The notes under the pieces are model-generated. The model worked only from the letters and a program-made list of their open reading frames with translations. It ran no database searches and was not told where the DNA came from. DNA of 34,002 bases, from the NCBI RefSeq assembly GCF_014859565.1, contig NZ_JACUUA010000021.1, forward strand, positions 1 through 34,002, in the 5' to 3' direction. A program made the position numbers and the translations under genes. Shown here in pieces: positions 8,880 through 17,122 of the stretch. How positions within the stretch are numbered: position 1 is the stretch's first letter; each line of letters opens with the position of its first letter. This stretch comes from Marinospirillum sp. GTDB taxonomy: Bacteria; Pseudomonadota; Gammaproteobacteria; Pseudomonadales; Halomonadaceae.

Positions 8880-9299
8880 ATGCAACCAGTTACCACGCTA
8901 AAAACCAGAAGCCACAGTGCATACCGGCTGCATTACCATCTGGTTTTTGTGATTAAGTATCGACACAAAGTGATTCATGCCGAAATGATGGAGCGAATGC
9001 GGGATATTTTCTCTGACGTGCTGAATAAGTGGGGGTGTCAGCTGACGGAATTTGGCGCTGAGTCTGATCACGTTCACTTGCTGATCGAAGCGCATCCCTC
9101 GCTGGATCTGTCTCGCCTGGTTGGCAACCTGAAGACGGTATCCGCACGACACCTAAGGCGTGAGTACGCAGACCACCTGAAACCTTACTTCTGGAAGCCT
9201 TATTTCTGGTCACGCTCCTACGCGGCTACGACCACGGGCGGTGCTAGTCTTGAGGTGGTCAGAAATTACGTGCTATCCCAAGAAAGACCGTCAGGCTAA
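8880..9299 (+). CDS. tnpA: IS200/IS605-family Y1 transposase TnpA
   Basis: 139 residues, the usual size of these HUH-type single-strand transposases. The HUH pair is H64-V-H66 in SDHVHLLIE and the catalytic tyrosine is Y130 in EVVRNYVLSQ. The N-terminal HSAYRLHYHLVFVIKYRHKV is typical. The enzyme excises and inserts the element as single-stranded DNA through its hairpin ends. A short tandem KPYFW-KPYFW is seen at 101-110. All key residues are present, so it may be active. The last bases of the gene lie inside the left-end hairpin. Confidence 0.95.
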   Translation: MQPVTTLKTRSHSAYRLHYHLVFVIKYRHKVIHAEMMERMRDIFSDVLNKWGCQLTEFGAESDHVHLLIEAHPSLDLSRLVGNLKTVSARHLRREYADHLKPYFWKPYFWSRSYAATTTGGASLEVVRNYVLSQERPSG

Positions 9300-9309
9300 C
9301 TAACGCGTC
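9286..9309 (-). repeat. Imperfect subterminal hairpin at the tnpA (left) end of the IS
   Basis: On the minus strand CGTTAG-TTAGC-CTGACG forms a 6-bp stem with one G-T pair, extended by GAC/GTC after one bulged base. Imperfect bulged hairpins near the ends are the substrate of IS200/IS605 TnpA. It overlaps the tnpA stop codon. Confidence 0.65.
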
Positions 9310-9311
9310 AT

Positions 9312-9581
9312 TCAAAGAATTGACTCGTAGTATGCGCCTGACATTTTTTGATCAATGCATTCGTTCTCATAATCAGCAGAAAGCGTACGCATTTCCTCGA
9401 GTAGGGTTTCAATCTGGCTGTCTGTATAAAGACCGGCCATCTGATCAATGCTCATTACAAAAACCCCTTCATCAAGCTCTTCTTGGGTGATTCGTCCTTC
9501 AAAAGGGTTGCGCGTCTTTTCAGGAGCCTGAAAAGGAATCTGATTACGGGTCATTCTGATGCGAAATCGAGCCGCTGCCAT
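9312..9581 (-). CDS. Small protein of unknown function, third gene of the sigma-factor operon
   Basis: 89 residues from the ATG at 9581, which has GGGGGA at good spacing; a TTG at 9587 would add two residues and overlap the sigma stop. The start is only two bases after the sigma-factor stop codon, so the two are probably translationally coupled. The N-terminal third is basic and the rest acidic (EELDEG, ETLLEEMRTL). No domain recognised. Tight coupling to a sigma gene makes an anti-sigma or sigma-modulating role conceivable, but nothing in the sequence shows it. Its stop codon lies at the edge of the IS605-type insertion, so the original C-terminus could have been changed by the insertion. 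Confidence 0.65.
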   Translation of the reverse strand: MAAARFRIRMTRNQIPFQAPEKTRNPFEGRITQEELDEGVFVMSIDQMAGLYTDSQIETLLEEMRTLSADYENECIDQKMSGAYYESIL

Positions 9582-9583
9582 TC

Positions 9584-10567
9584 TCAATCCCCCATGGCAA
9601 GAGCATGGCGTCGAGCCAAGGCGCGCATGATCTCAAGGGCTTCTTCACGCAACACTTTGATCTGACCTGGAGACATTCTCATAACCTGGGTTAGACGCTG
9701 AAAGGGTAAAACCTCCATACCGCCCAAGCCAAAGGTATGACAAATCACTGTACGCATATCAGCAGACGGCAGCTGCGCCAGCCAGAGCTGAACCAGCGCC
9801 GTTGCCTCTTCATCCTCAAGAGTGGCCAGCGTATGATCCATTCGCGTATCCTGATCACTCAGATCACCATAATCCGCGCTGGCTTGCGACATCAGCTCAT
9901 CATCATTGAACTGATCATCTTCATTGAAGCCCTGCAAATCGTGGCGGCGAGGGGCATAGCGGATGCACTTTTGCACATCCTCGACCGTGGCATTGATGCG
10001 ATCAGCGATCTCCTGGGCAAAAGAGGAAGCCTGGTGAAGAGTAATTGACCTGCCTTCCTGTTGCTCAAGCTGTTGGAGTGTCCGGTATATGGACGGCAAA
10101 ATCCGCGCAAGCTGCGAAGGCAGTCGCATGGGTGCACCGTGCGCCTGCAAGTGGCGCTGAACTTCATTCCATATCCAATCAAGCGCATAGGTCGAAAATG
10201 CGGCTCGCTCAGGCTCATATCGCTCAATAGCCTTCATCAATCCTATAACGCCCACGTTTTCGAGGTCTTTCAGGGTGATTCCCATGCCTTCAGCAATCGG
10301 GAGATACCGGCGAATAACCTTGCCAACCAAGCCCATGTTGATCTGGATGATTTCATTGCGAGCCACCAGGTCATTGCGCTCACGGTAGAGCCTTGTCAAA
10401 TCAGCAATTCTGCGCTGGCGCGGCTCATCTTTTACAATAAAGCGCTCTTCATCACCCAGAATCTCTTCACGAGGTGGCTCCGGCTCAAGGAAAAGTCCCT
10501 CATCCTGAATGGCATCATCCAGCAGGCTGTTGCCAGAAAGTCCCTTTTTTTTCAATGGCTGATTCAT
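9584..10567 (-). CDS. Element-encoded sigma-70 family RNA polymerase sigma factor
   Basis: 327 residues from the ATG at 10567, which is preceded by AGGGG at correct spacing; an in-frame upstream extension overlaps the previous gene and is unlikely. Region 2 covers about 70-150: NEIIQINMGLVGKVIRRYL, DLENVGVIGLMKAIERYEPE and FSTYALDWIWNEVQRH, which match the core-binding and -10 recognition helices of RpoS/RpoH-type factors. Region 3 follows (about 150-215), then an acidic linker, then region 4 (about 250-320) with the helix-turn-helix LTQVMRMSPGQIKVLREEAL. The -35-reading helix diverges from housekeeping sigma, in keeping with the unusual upstream half of the shared motif. It should redirect host RNA polymerase to element promoters. 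It is the middle gene of a tight three-gene operon, 13 bp after the preceding stop codon. Confidence 0.9.
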   Translation of the reverse strand: MNQPLKKKGLSGNSLLDDAIQDEGLFLEPEPPREEILGDEERFIVKDEPRQRRIADLTRLYRERNDLVARNEIIQINMGLVGKVIRRYLPIAEGMGITLKDLENVGVIGLMKAIERYEPERAAFSTYALDWIWNEVQRHLQAHGAPMRLPSQLARILPSIYRTLQQLEQQEGRSITLHQASSFAQEIADRINATVEDVQKCIRYAPRRHDLQGFNEDDQFNDDELMSQASADYGDLSDQDTRMDHTLATLEDEEATALVQLWLAQLPSADMRTVICHTFGLGGMEVLPFQRLTQVMRMSPGQIKVLREEALEIMRALARRHALAMGD

Positions 10568-10580
10568 TGATATCCCCTGA

Positions 10581-11642
10581 TCAGGATGGCTTTTTGGTCT
10601 GCGGCGCAGGCACAGCCTGCCGAATGTGCGCAAGCTGCAGTGCGGTACGCGCCATGCGCCCCTGTGCGCCACGGGATGTCCAGTGATCCTTGTCTGAAAT
10701 CAGCTGCTGGCCGATCAGTTGAAGTAGTCGATCTTGATGTTGGTCGCGCTTAGGGATCTTCAGAAGTGGGATAAATCGCTGCGCAGCACACTGCTCAAGA
10801 AGGGCATCAAGACCTTGATGCCCGCCAACCACAATCAGGGAAATTCCTTGATCGAGAAACGCTTCGACGGACTCAGGTGGGTAATTGATACGACTCGAAG
10901 AAAGCAACCCTGTCGCCGCCTTGGTGCCTGACTGGTTGATCATGGATGCCAGTAACGTCCAAGCATTCATCTGCACAGCAAAGGGCATCGAGAGCGCAGC
11001 ACCAGCAAAAACCCAGGGGCTTGCAAAAACATACTCAATCGCCACATGGCTGCCTAAGACCGCTTCAATCAAGGCAGTTGTTTGCTGATGCGCTTTTTCA
11101 CCGGCACAGGTGTCGATCTGGTTGATCAGGGCTAATTTTTCATGCAGCGTCAGGGTCTGTTGACGCTGCTTAAATGCAGGCTGCAGAGCACCATAGTTAC
11201 AAGGAGCGCTGACCTTAAGCCGGTCAAGGTATTCCGGCCTGAGCAGGGTAGGGGTGATGTCACGATTTCGAATATAGCTGCCCAGCCTCGAACGCATTTC
11301 ACCGGGATTCAACTGATCGAGCAAAAAATCGACCAGGTTGCCCATAGGCAGATTTTTTAAGTTCTTATGATCAGACAGACCGCTTTGCACCTGCATCAGA
11401 AGGTTGAGCGGCATGTTGCGATGGGTCAGATTCAAAGTGACCGGATCAACACCTTCTTCTGAACTCACCTCGATACTGAGGTAAACGCTGTGCTTGCCAT
11501 CCTCAGATCCTGCGGATGTTGAGAGAACGCGTAGGTAAACAACACTCTTGGAGGAATCACCCAAATGAATCTCTGTGGGCTGATCCCTTTTTTTAAGAGC
11601 GCCTAGCGGAAAAACCGAATAAAAAGAAGGATGAATTGGCAT
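10581..11642 (-). CDS. Protein of unknown function, first gene of the sigma-factor operon
   Basis: 353 residues, no signal peptide. The middle (about 215-245) has a mildly hydrophobic run around EYVFASPWVFAGAALSMPF, too short of charge-free length to call a membrane segment with confidence. The C-terminal part has SLIVVGGHQGLDALLEQC and ends basic. No family recognised. It leads the operon with the sigma factor, so it may sense a signal, bind the sigma factor or be a separate transfer component; this cannot be decided here. The ribosome site (AATAGGG) is modest. Confidence 0.75.
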   Translation of the reverse strand: MPIHPSFYSVFPLGALKKRDQPTEIHLGDSSKSVVYLRVLSTSAGSEDGKHSVYLSIEVSSEEGVDPVTLNLTHRNMPLNLLMQVQSGLSDHKNLKNLPMGNLVDFLLDQLNPGEMRSRLGSYIRNRDITPTLLRPEYLDRLKVSAPCNYGALQPAFKQRQQTLTLHEKLALINQIDTCAGEKAHQQTTALIEAVLGSHVAIEYVFASPWVFAGAALSMPFAVQMNAWTLLASMINQSGTKAATGLLSSSRINYPPESVEAFLDQGISLIVVGGHQGLDALLEQCAAQRFIPLLKIPKRDQHQDRLLQLIGQQLISDKDHWTSRGAQGRMARTALQLAHIRQAVPAPQTKKPS

Positions 11643-11706
11643 TATTTGAACCCTATTGGATAACCTGTATTTCTACAGATTACACAAAGAGCTCAGGGGT
11701 GCGATT
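11643..11706. other. Short spacer upstream of the sigma-factor operon
   Basis: This 64-bp stretch between the YdjM-like stop and the first gene of the sigma operon holds a palindrome CTGTATTTCTACAG at 11665-11678. No clear copy of the shared motif is present. The palindrome could be an operator, but its inner spacing of six differs from a LexA box, which needs eight. No terminator was seen, so readthrough from the transfer operon into the sigma operon is possible. Confidence 0.4.
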
Positions 11707-12306
11707 TCATCCAAATGGGAAGGGAATACCTATAGTGGATTCTGTATGTATCCACACCTGCAAACCAAGTCCAGTCCACAGGGTCATCCAGGCAATGCCT
11801 GTGACAATGGATGAGTCTGCTCTGAAAGGGGTTAAGCGAATGACAAAAGGCAGCGGCCAGAGGAATTTAACGCCTTGCCGTGTAAGCAGGTCGCCAACCA
11901 GGTGCGTAAGATACCCGAACACAAAGGCCAGCATCACAACCCCCAAAAACCCGTCTGGGGTTAGTCCGCTCTCGCTCTGACTCCCTCCAAACAGCCAGCC
12001 CCACCATCCCGATCCCGACTGCATCTGGCTTTGATGTTTCCCCCAAAGCCAAAGCGACAACCAAAGCATCGGGATCATTATCAGGAACGAATGAGTCATA
12101 CCCCGATGACCACCTCCGTTACGATGAATAAACCGACTTAAAGGAGGGATGATCCGACCCATGCGAGAGTTAGGGTGATCTAAATCTGGAGCTAGCGCCC
12201 CAATGAGTACGGCTGCTGTTTCAGCAAGTCCTGGGGTGTAATTGGCGCTGGCACCAAGAGCCATCCAGGCTCCGGCACCAAAGACCAAGTGGGAAGTTCC
12301 CATCAT
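11707..12306 (-). CDS. YdjM-family inner-membrane metal-dependent hydrolase
   Basis: 199 residues from the ATG at 12306, whose GGGAGG ribosome site overlaps the end of the preceding gene; an upstream ATG at 12327 has no ribosome site and would overlap more. Family motifs are clear: GALAPDLDHPNSRMGR, then GGGHRGMTHSFLIM, then FGYLTHLVGDLLTRQGVKFLWP, giving the H/D metal ligands of YdjM (DUF457) proteins, with several membrane segments between them. The natural substrate of the family is unknown; E. coli YdjM is SOS-regulated. It is the last gene of the transfer block, four bases after dotA/traY. Why a transfer operon carries it is unclear; membrane or envelope adjustment is a guess. Confidence 0.85.
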   Translation of the reverse strand: MMGTSHLVFGAGAWMALGASANYTPGLAETAAVLIGALAPDLDHPNSRMGRIIPPLSRFIHRNGGGHRGMTHSFLIMIPMLWLSLWLWGKHQSQMQSGSGWWGWLFGGSQSESGLTPDGFLGVVMLAFVFGYLTHLVGDLLTRQGVKFLWPLPFVIRLTPFRADSSIVTGIAWMTLWTGLGLQVWIHTESTIGIPFPFG

Positions 12307-12310
12307 GCGA

Positions 12311-14863
12311 TTAACGTCCTCCCGCATTCAGGCCAGGAACAGACATCTGCTGCTGCGCCTGCCCCAGATGGGATTCACCGCCCAGATAACGCGAAGCTGT
12401 CTTGATCATCTCGCCTTCCATGGGTGAGAGCCCAAGAAACCCTGCAAACTGATACGGAAGACGCAGGATCAGCGATATAGCGGCAAAACCCATGACCGTT
12501 GAAAGAAACATAAAGATCCAAGGTGCCATCAGCATGCTGATCAAATTGCCTACAACGCCATCCTGATAGGTTGCAGCAACCACAGTCACTACAAGCGGGA
12601 CAGAGACGTTAAAGATGATCATGGATACGGCAACCCCAAAAACAATCAGCGTGGGGTACAAAAGCACCCAGGCCAAAGTCTGTATGCCCTTTAAAACCGT
12701 GTGCGTGAATAACATCTTCCCTGCTGGCGCTGCAGACATGTTAAACAGCATCCACAAAGGTGCCGCAAAGGCAATGACCAACAAATTGATCGCCCAATCA
12801 ATCGCCATAATCGCCACGAAAATGGCCGGCAGTTTTGGCAGTACAGCCACATTGATAAATGCGATCAGCGAGGTAAAGGTTAGAATAAACTTAATAGCCC
12901 ACTCAACTGCCTGGCGGGTCAGCGACTTTTCCTTTTTATCGTTGTTAAGCGCCTTGTTGATCTTGCCGGTCGCATTTTTTAAAAAATCAGTTGCGCTCGA
13001 CACTACCTTTCCGACAGGAGTTTTGTTGATCAGGCCGCTTAAGTCAGAGGCAATCATGGCGCCGCCGGCTACAGCCAGCCAGGTGGCGCTGTAATTGTAC
13101 ATCGCCTCTGGTGCGGATTTGGCTGTGAAGAAACCGGACAGGTAGGCCGAGATATGCATGTTGCCGCCTGTAGTAAGAAGGTCAGCCGTATTGGTCAAGC
13201 CCATCAAACCCCTGCCGATGAAGCGGAGGGTTCCGCTCCAAGCTGACGCTATAGATCCATCCTGCACATCATCTGCAACGGCACTGTTGCCCACCAGTGA
13301 CTCAGCCACCTCCATTTTGGTGTAGTCGTTTTGGATGCGAGTGCGCAATACCGAGTTGACCCTTGTTAGATCATTAATATTGCTTAGACCAAAGCCTGTT
13401 TCCGAACCAACAACCCTTGCCGTAGTGTTCATGGCTTCGATTTGCGAGGCGACTCGGTAATAGATCATCCCCATGCCCGGCCAGCCAGCGCCCTGGATAA
13501 TCATGCGGCTCGAGGTTAATGGATCAGCCATGGCTGCAAAATTAAATTTGTCTGGATCAGCCTCACACTGCGCTTTGATGTCAGGTGGTAGCGAGGTGCA
13601 TGGATTGGAAAATCTCATAACACCCTGGGCGTATCGATGCACCCTTTCATTGACCGTGTTGTCAATCAGCCCCAGGTCATTTTTAAACTGAGCAACCGTG
13701 TCGGTAAGTGCTTCTTGCTTAGCCTGCTCATCTTCAAGCGCCATCGCAGCTGCCAGTCGAGGACGTGCTCTCTCAACCGCCTCAGTCACAGCAACGCAAA
13801 TGCCATAACTCAGACTGACATCGCGGGTTGTCGCTAATCGAACCCAGCCTTCTCGTGGAACATAACCTGCACAGGAGGCTGATAAATCTTGATTACTGGC
13901 CACACCCTCTACATCACCCTGACCTGCGTAAAACCCTCCTGCGCCCTGAGCGCTTTGATTCAGGCTGCCGCTGATGGCGCGACAGGTTTCTGCGATCTCG
14001 CGCCCACTAATCCCTAAAACTCTTGAGTTTTCAACGCATGACTGCTGTGCAGCTTGAGCCATCATGATCTCAAACGCAGTATCCTCAATATTGATGGCTG
14101 GATCTGGCGGAATAGCACCAATCGCCAAGGCGACATGCCTTGCACCGTTAGGCGATTCATAGGTGGCAGTCACCAGCATTTGCGCGGCATGATTACCCAT
14201 GCCGTTTGAGAATAAAGCTAAAAGAATAATGACCTGCTGAATGGAGGACATGCCGAAAAACAAGGGGTTCGGGATGGCAAGCACCATACCGCCCAAAAAA
14301 CGAATCGCTAAATAATACGAAGGCTGATCCGAGCCAAACCATTCTCCAAACTGCAACGAGTTAACGAGGCCGGTGACGGCAAGCAGCCCCATAAGAATCG
14401 GCAGCAACAGAAATGCCAGTTGCGCCGCAAATGACATCATGGCAATAGAGATGCCCTGGGTTGGCCCCTCAATTTTGACTTGTGAGCCATTAATATCGAA
14501 GGTGTCTGTGCCTACAATCTCGGTAAAAACATCCACCCCAAAAAGTGATGAGAGTATCAAAAAGCCCATGCCTTGTACGCCGGCTTTTGTTGTTGCACCC
14601 ACATCCCAAAGCGGCTTCATTGTATTATTCATGTAGCTTGTGGTCGCTGAGGTGCTAGGCGGTGCGGCATTTTGCAGTCCCTGCTGAAATTGCAAGCCAC
14701 TAGAGCTAATCGAAGCCGTCCCCCCGATGGTGCTTGTTTGGGCGGGTGCTTCAAAACCACTATGCCAATCATAATTGCCCATGGCGGCTAAAGCTGGCGC
14801 AGCAAACAGAAGTAGAGCAGTGGCCATAAGCCCTGCAAGCAGTGTTGTCAGTGTATTTTTCAT
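12311..14863 (-). CDS. DotA/TraY-family type IVB secretion / conjugation membrane protein
   Basis: 850 residues. A signal peptide ends near residue 26 (LLLFAAPALA). Hydrophobic segments follow near 140-170 and 210-230. A large soluble, cysteine-containing domain spans about 240-640. A second cluster of membrane segments then covers about 655-820, including KLPAIFVAIMAIDWAINLLV, APLWMLFNMSAAP and AWVLLYPTLIVFGVAVSMII. This order, and the PLWMLFNM-AP-GK segment, are typical of DotA (Legionella) and TraY (IncI plasmids). The protein is an inner-membrane part of the type IVB transfer machine needed for conjugation. The ribosome site is AGAGG about nine bases ahead. It is 28 bp downstream of the 215-residue gene and is followed at once by the YdjM-like gene. 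Confidence 0.87.
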   Translation of the reverse strand: MKNTLTTLLAGLMATALLLFAAPALAAMGNYDWHSGFEAPAQTSTIGGTASISSSGLQFQQGLQNAAPPSTSATTSYMNNTMKPLWDVGATTKAGVQGMGFLILSSLFGVDVFTEIVGTDTFDINGSQVKIEGPTQGISIAMMSFAAQLAFLLLPILMGLLAVTGLVNSLQFGEWFGSDQPSYYLAIRFLGGMVLAIPNPLFFGMSSIQQVIILLALFSNGMGNHAAQMLVTATYESPNGARHVALAIGAIPPDPAINIEDTAFEIMMAQAAQQSCVENSRVLGISGREIAETCRAISGSLNQSAQGAGGFYAGQGDVEGVASNQDLSASCAGYVPREGWVRLATTRDVSLSYGICVAVTEAVERARPRLAAAMALEDEQAKQEALTDTVAQFKNDLGLIDNTVNERVHRYAQGVMRFSNPCTSLPPDIKAQCEADPDKFNFAAMADPLTSSRMIIQGAGWPGMGMIYYRVASQIEAMNTTARVVGSETGFGLSNINDLTRVNSVLRTRIQNDYTKMEVAESLVGNSAVADDVQDGSIASAWSGTLRFIGRGLMGLTNTADLLTTGGNMHISAYLSGFFTAKSAPEAMYNYSATWLAVAGGAMIASDLSGLINKTPVGKVVSSATDFLKNATGKINKALNNDKKEKSLTRQAVEWAIKFILTFTSLIAFINVAVLPKLPAIFVAIMAIDWAINLLVIAFAAPLWMLFNMSAAPAGKMLFTHTVLKGIQTLAWVLLYPTLIVFGVAVSMIIFNVSVPLVVTVVAATYQDGVVGNLISMLMAPWIFMFLSTVMGFAAISLILRLPYQFAGFLGLSPMEGEMIKTASRYLGGESHLGQAQQQMSVPGLNAGGR

Positions 14864-14891
14864 CAGTTTGCGCCTCTGTGTTTCAATCGCA

Positions 14892-15539
14892 TCATTGCCA
14901 TGTGCTCAGGCAGCGCTCTACACCTCTGCCCCAATGAATTGTCACCTTATTGATCAAGTATGGCCGCTCAGCGGCTTCTTGATCTGCACCTGCAGCAGCA
15001 GCTTGATAAATGACTGTCCCTCTGAATAAACCTAGCAGCGCTGCCTCAGTTCCTTGTTGCATAATCCTTCGCTGCGACATGCCATCGTTCCATCTTGAAA
15101 TAGCGGCGTTGTATGCCGCCTGCGCGTTATGTGGGGTGAAGCTCTCATTCAGTCTTTGCGTGGCGAGCAGATACCAAGTTCCAATCGAGGCAAGATCTTG
15201 TATCGTCCGGCAGCGCCCCTCAATGGTGTAGGCATTCGGATCATCAGAAAAATACAATCTCAATTCCTGCCCAGGCCACAATTCCATGTGATTAAGCTGA
15301 GGGTGATCGCTCTCCTCGGGACTGGCTGGGGTGCTGATGATAAAGCGAGCAAACCCCTCGCCAGCCCTGCGGATGATTGTGGTCGTGACCAGGTGGCTAA
15401 GCCGCTCCATATTGCCAAGCTGGGCAATGCCTGCTTCTTGCCAGTGCAGACCGACGCCATACATAGCCTGTCTCACTTCCTCGTATGTATGTAAGGCGGG
15501 TACAACCAAAGGCTCAACTGGAACAGCCATTTCAAACAT
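14892..15539 (-). CDS. Unknown protein directly upstream of dotA/traY
   Basis: 215 residues if started at the ATG at 15539, with GGAG eight bases ahead. A GTG at 15548 and an ATG at 15530 are alternatives. The protein is soluble in appearance, without signal peptide or membrane segment, and rich in Ala, Gln and aromatic residues in the second half (WNDGMSQRRIMQQGTEAALL). No family recognised. Its position immediately ahead of dotA/traY suggests a divergent transfer component, but similarity searches by eye gave nothing. Confidence 0.7.
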   Translation of the reverse strand: MFEMAVPVEPLVVPALHTYEEVRQAMYGVGLHWQEAGIAQLGNMERLSHLVTTTIIRRAGEGFARFIISTPASPEESDHPQLNHMELWPGQELRLYFSDDPNAYTIEGRCRTIQDLASIGTWYLLATQRLNESFTPHNAQAAYNAAISRWNDGMSQRRIMQQGTEAALLGLFRGTVIYQAAAAGADQEAAERPYLINKVTIHWGRGVERCLSTWQ

Positions 15540-15613
15540 CCCCTTCACTCCGTGTTAATCATTACATCCTTGATCATACAGGTTAACCCTCATCCCCAGG
15601 ATGCATCGAACAA

Positions 15614-17110
15614 CTAGACCATAGGCGCTGGAACAGCCTGATCGCGCCTGGCTGCCAGCTGCTCGTACAGCCGGGCATCACTGGATCGAGCCACCTGAGC
15701 GATCGGGCGATCTGCGTTATCCCGCATTTGCGCCAAATCACGATCAATAACGCTTTCAAGCAGGCTACGGTCAATCGCATGCATGGAGAGCATATCTTCA
15801 AGTTGATCACTCACCATAAGCGCATCAATTCCATGTCCTGAATTCTGTCCATCATGCCTCTGAATCAGTTGGTACAAGCGCTCCACGGATTCCTGAAGGC
15901 GTACAGCGCGCTGCAATGCCTCGGCAATTAGACTGATATTGACTGCGTCATCCGGCTCTGCTTGTTGCAAGGTTCGACCTCCCGGCAGCAGCACGACATC
16001 ACCTTTATTTTGGGTGTAGTCGGTATAGATGCGATCGAGCACCTTTTGAAAGCCTGCGCGCCGATCATCAAGATGCGCCTGCTCCTTGCTGATGCCGGTC
16101 ATCTCCTGCATCGCCTTCAGCGCCATCTGTTCAATGTTTTGCGGTAGTATCTGCAGATTTTTTTGGATGGACTCCACGCGATAGTAGTCAAAATTCTTGC
16201 GCACCTTCGGGGCGGAAGGCGAGACCCCATCATAAACACACTGTAAGAACACCTCTAGCCGCCTGAATAACTCAGCTTCTAACACTTGGTCATAAGGGAT
16301 GCAGTACAGATGCCCACGATCACCCTTGGGCGAGAACAGTCCAATCCGCAAGCGGTTCTTATACTCAGAGGGCAGACCGAAGTTTTCCAGAACCTTGCGC
16401 TGCACAGCATTCACAAAGTGCAGCTGACTGACCCAATAATCCGGAATAGGGTGATTATCCATCTCATCCAAGTGCTGTTCATCCCGAGCAATATGAACCT
16501 TCATGGCACCCGAAAAGGGCGGTAGCGCACGATAATTACGCTCCGGCATCGGCAGGGGTTCGAGATTTTTCATTTTCCGTATAGCGTTATCATCCGACCT
16601 TGCGCGAATAAAACGCGCCTCGGCAGCCCATGCCTGGGTATAGCTGTCTGCGGTCACGCCCGAAGACTCCGGATTGATCGGGTCTGGCATAGTGACCTGC
16701 GTATCAATCAATGGCAGCGTGTAGTTGGCCAGCAAGACGTAGCCAGGGTGTTGCGGATTGGAGCTATTGACCGGCAACTTAAAATCACGCTGACCCACTT
16801 CGGCGCTACTGCGAAAAAATCGATCAATCGGTTGGTCGTTGCGCCATACCTGACCACCCGAGCGCCTGCTGCCGTGTGAAAAGAATTCGATAGCCATGGG
16901 GTGGAACTGTTTAAAAAGCTCCAGAGACTTTTGCTCACTACGCGCCACGGTGGGTACACCATCCGTTCGCCCAGTGAAGTGCAGATAATGCTCATGTAAA
17001 AGCTCAATCGGCTTTTTTACTTCATAAGGCGGCTGATGACCCATTAACGCGGCAGCAAGGCGTGTAGACACATAATAGGGACGGGATTCTTCTGATGATG
17101 GTTGGTGCAT
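15614..17110 (-). CDS. Unknown 498-residue protein of the transfer operon
   Basis: 498 residues, no signal peptide or membrane segment. The first half is rich in aromatic residues and prolines (HEHYLHFTGRTDGVPT, YNYRALPPF-like stretches); the second half is helical and charged (SLIAEALQRAVRLQESVERL). No domain recognised. The ATG is preceded by AAGGAG at good spacing, and this site overlaps the topoisomerase stop region, so the two genes are co-expressed. A role in DNA processing or transfer is inferred from the operon only. Confidence 0.78.
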   Translation of the reverse strand: MHQPSSEESRPYYVSTRLAAALMGHQPPYEVKKPIELLHEHYLHFTGRTDGVPTVARSEQKSLELFKQFHPMAIEFFSHGSRRSGGQVWRNDQPIDRFFRSSAEVGQRDFKLPVNSSNPQHPGYVLLANYTLPLIDTQVTMPDPINPESSGVTADSYTQAWAAEARFIRARSDDNAIRKMKNLEPLPMPERNYRALPPFSGAMKVHIARDEQHLDEMDNHPIPDYWVSQLHFVNAVQRKVLENFGLPSEYKNRLRIGLFSPKGDRGHLYCIPYDQVLEAELFRRLEVFLQCVYDGVSPSAPKVRKNFDYYRVESIQKNLQILPQNIEQMALKAMQEMTGISKEQAHLDDRRAGFQKVLDRIYTDYTQNKGDVVLLPGGRTLQQAEPDDAVNISLIAEALQRAVRLQESVERLYQLIQRHDGQNSGHGIDALMVSDQLEDMLSMHAIDRSLLESVIDRDLAQMRDNADRPIAQVARSSDARLYEQLAARRDQAVPAPMV

Positions 17111-17122
17111 TTAAGCCACTCC

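Larger units (their letters stand above)
7350..9312. mobile_element. IS200/IS605-family insertion sequence (IS605 layout, divergent tnpA/tnpB)
   Basis: The unit consists of a Y1 transposase gene and a TnpB gene in divergent orientation with start codons only 14 bp apart. A subterminal hairpin lies beyond each 3' end: a perfect one at 7364-7389 by tnpB and an imperfect one at 9286-9309 by tnpA. This is the IS605 arrangement, with the left end at the tnpA side. The exact ends are not determined; TTTCAAC on the minus strand near 7351-7357 is a candidate right cleavage region, and the left end should lie within roughly 20 bp beyond 9309. The family makes no target duplication. The insertion lies between the sigma-factor operon and the ArdC-like gene and seems to break no gene. 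Confidence 0.85.

Noticed and set aside
10568..10672. N-terminal extension of 35 residues on the sigma factor.
   Set aside because: It overlaps the preceding gene in another frame, and the ATG at 10567 has AGGGG at proper spacing.
11665..11678. Possible LexA box CTGT...ACAG ahead of the sigma operon.
   Set aside because: The spacing is six bases instead of the eight required, so it does not fit the known LexA site.
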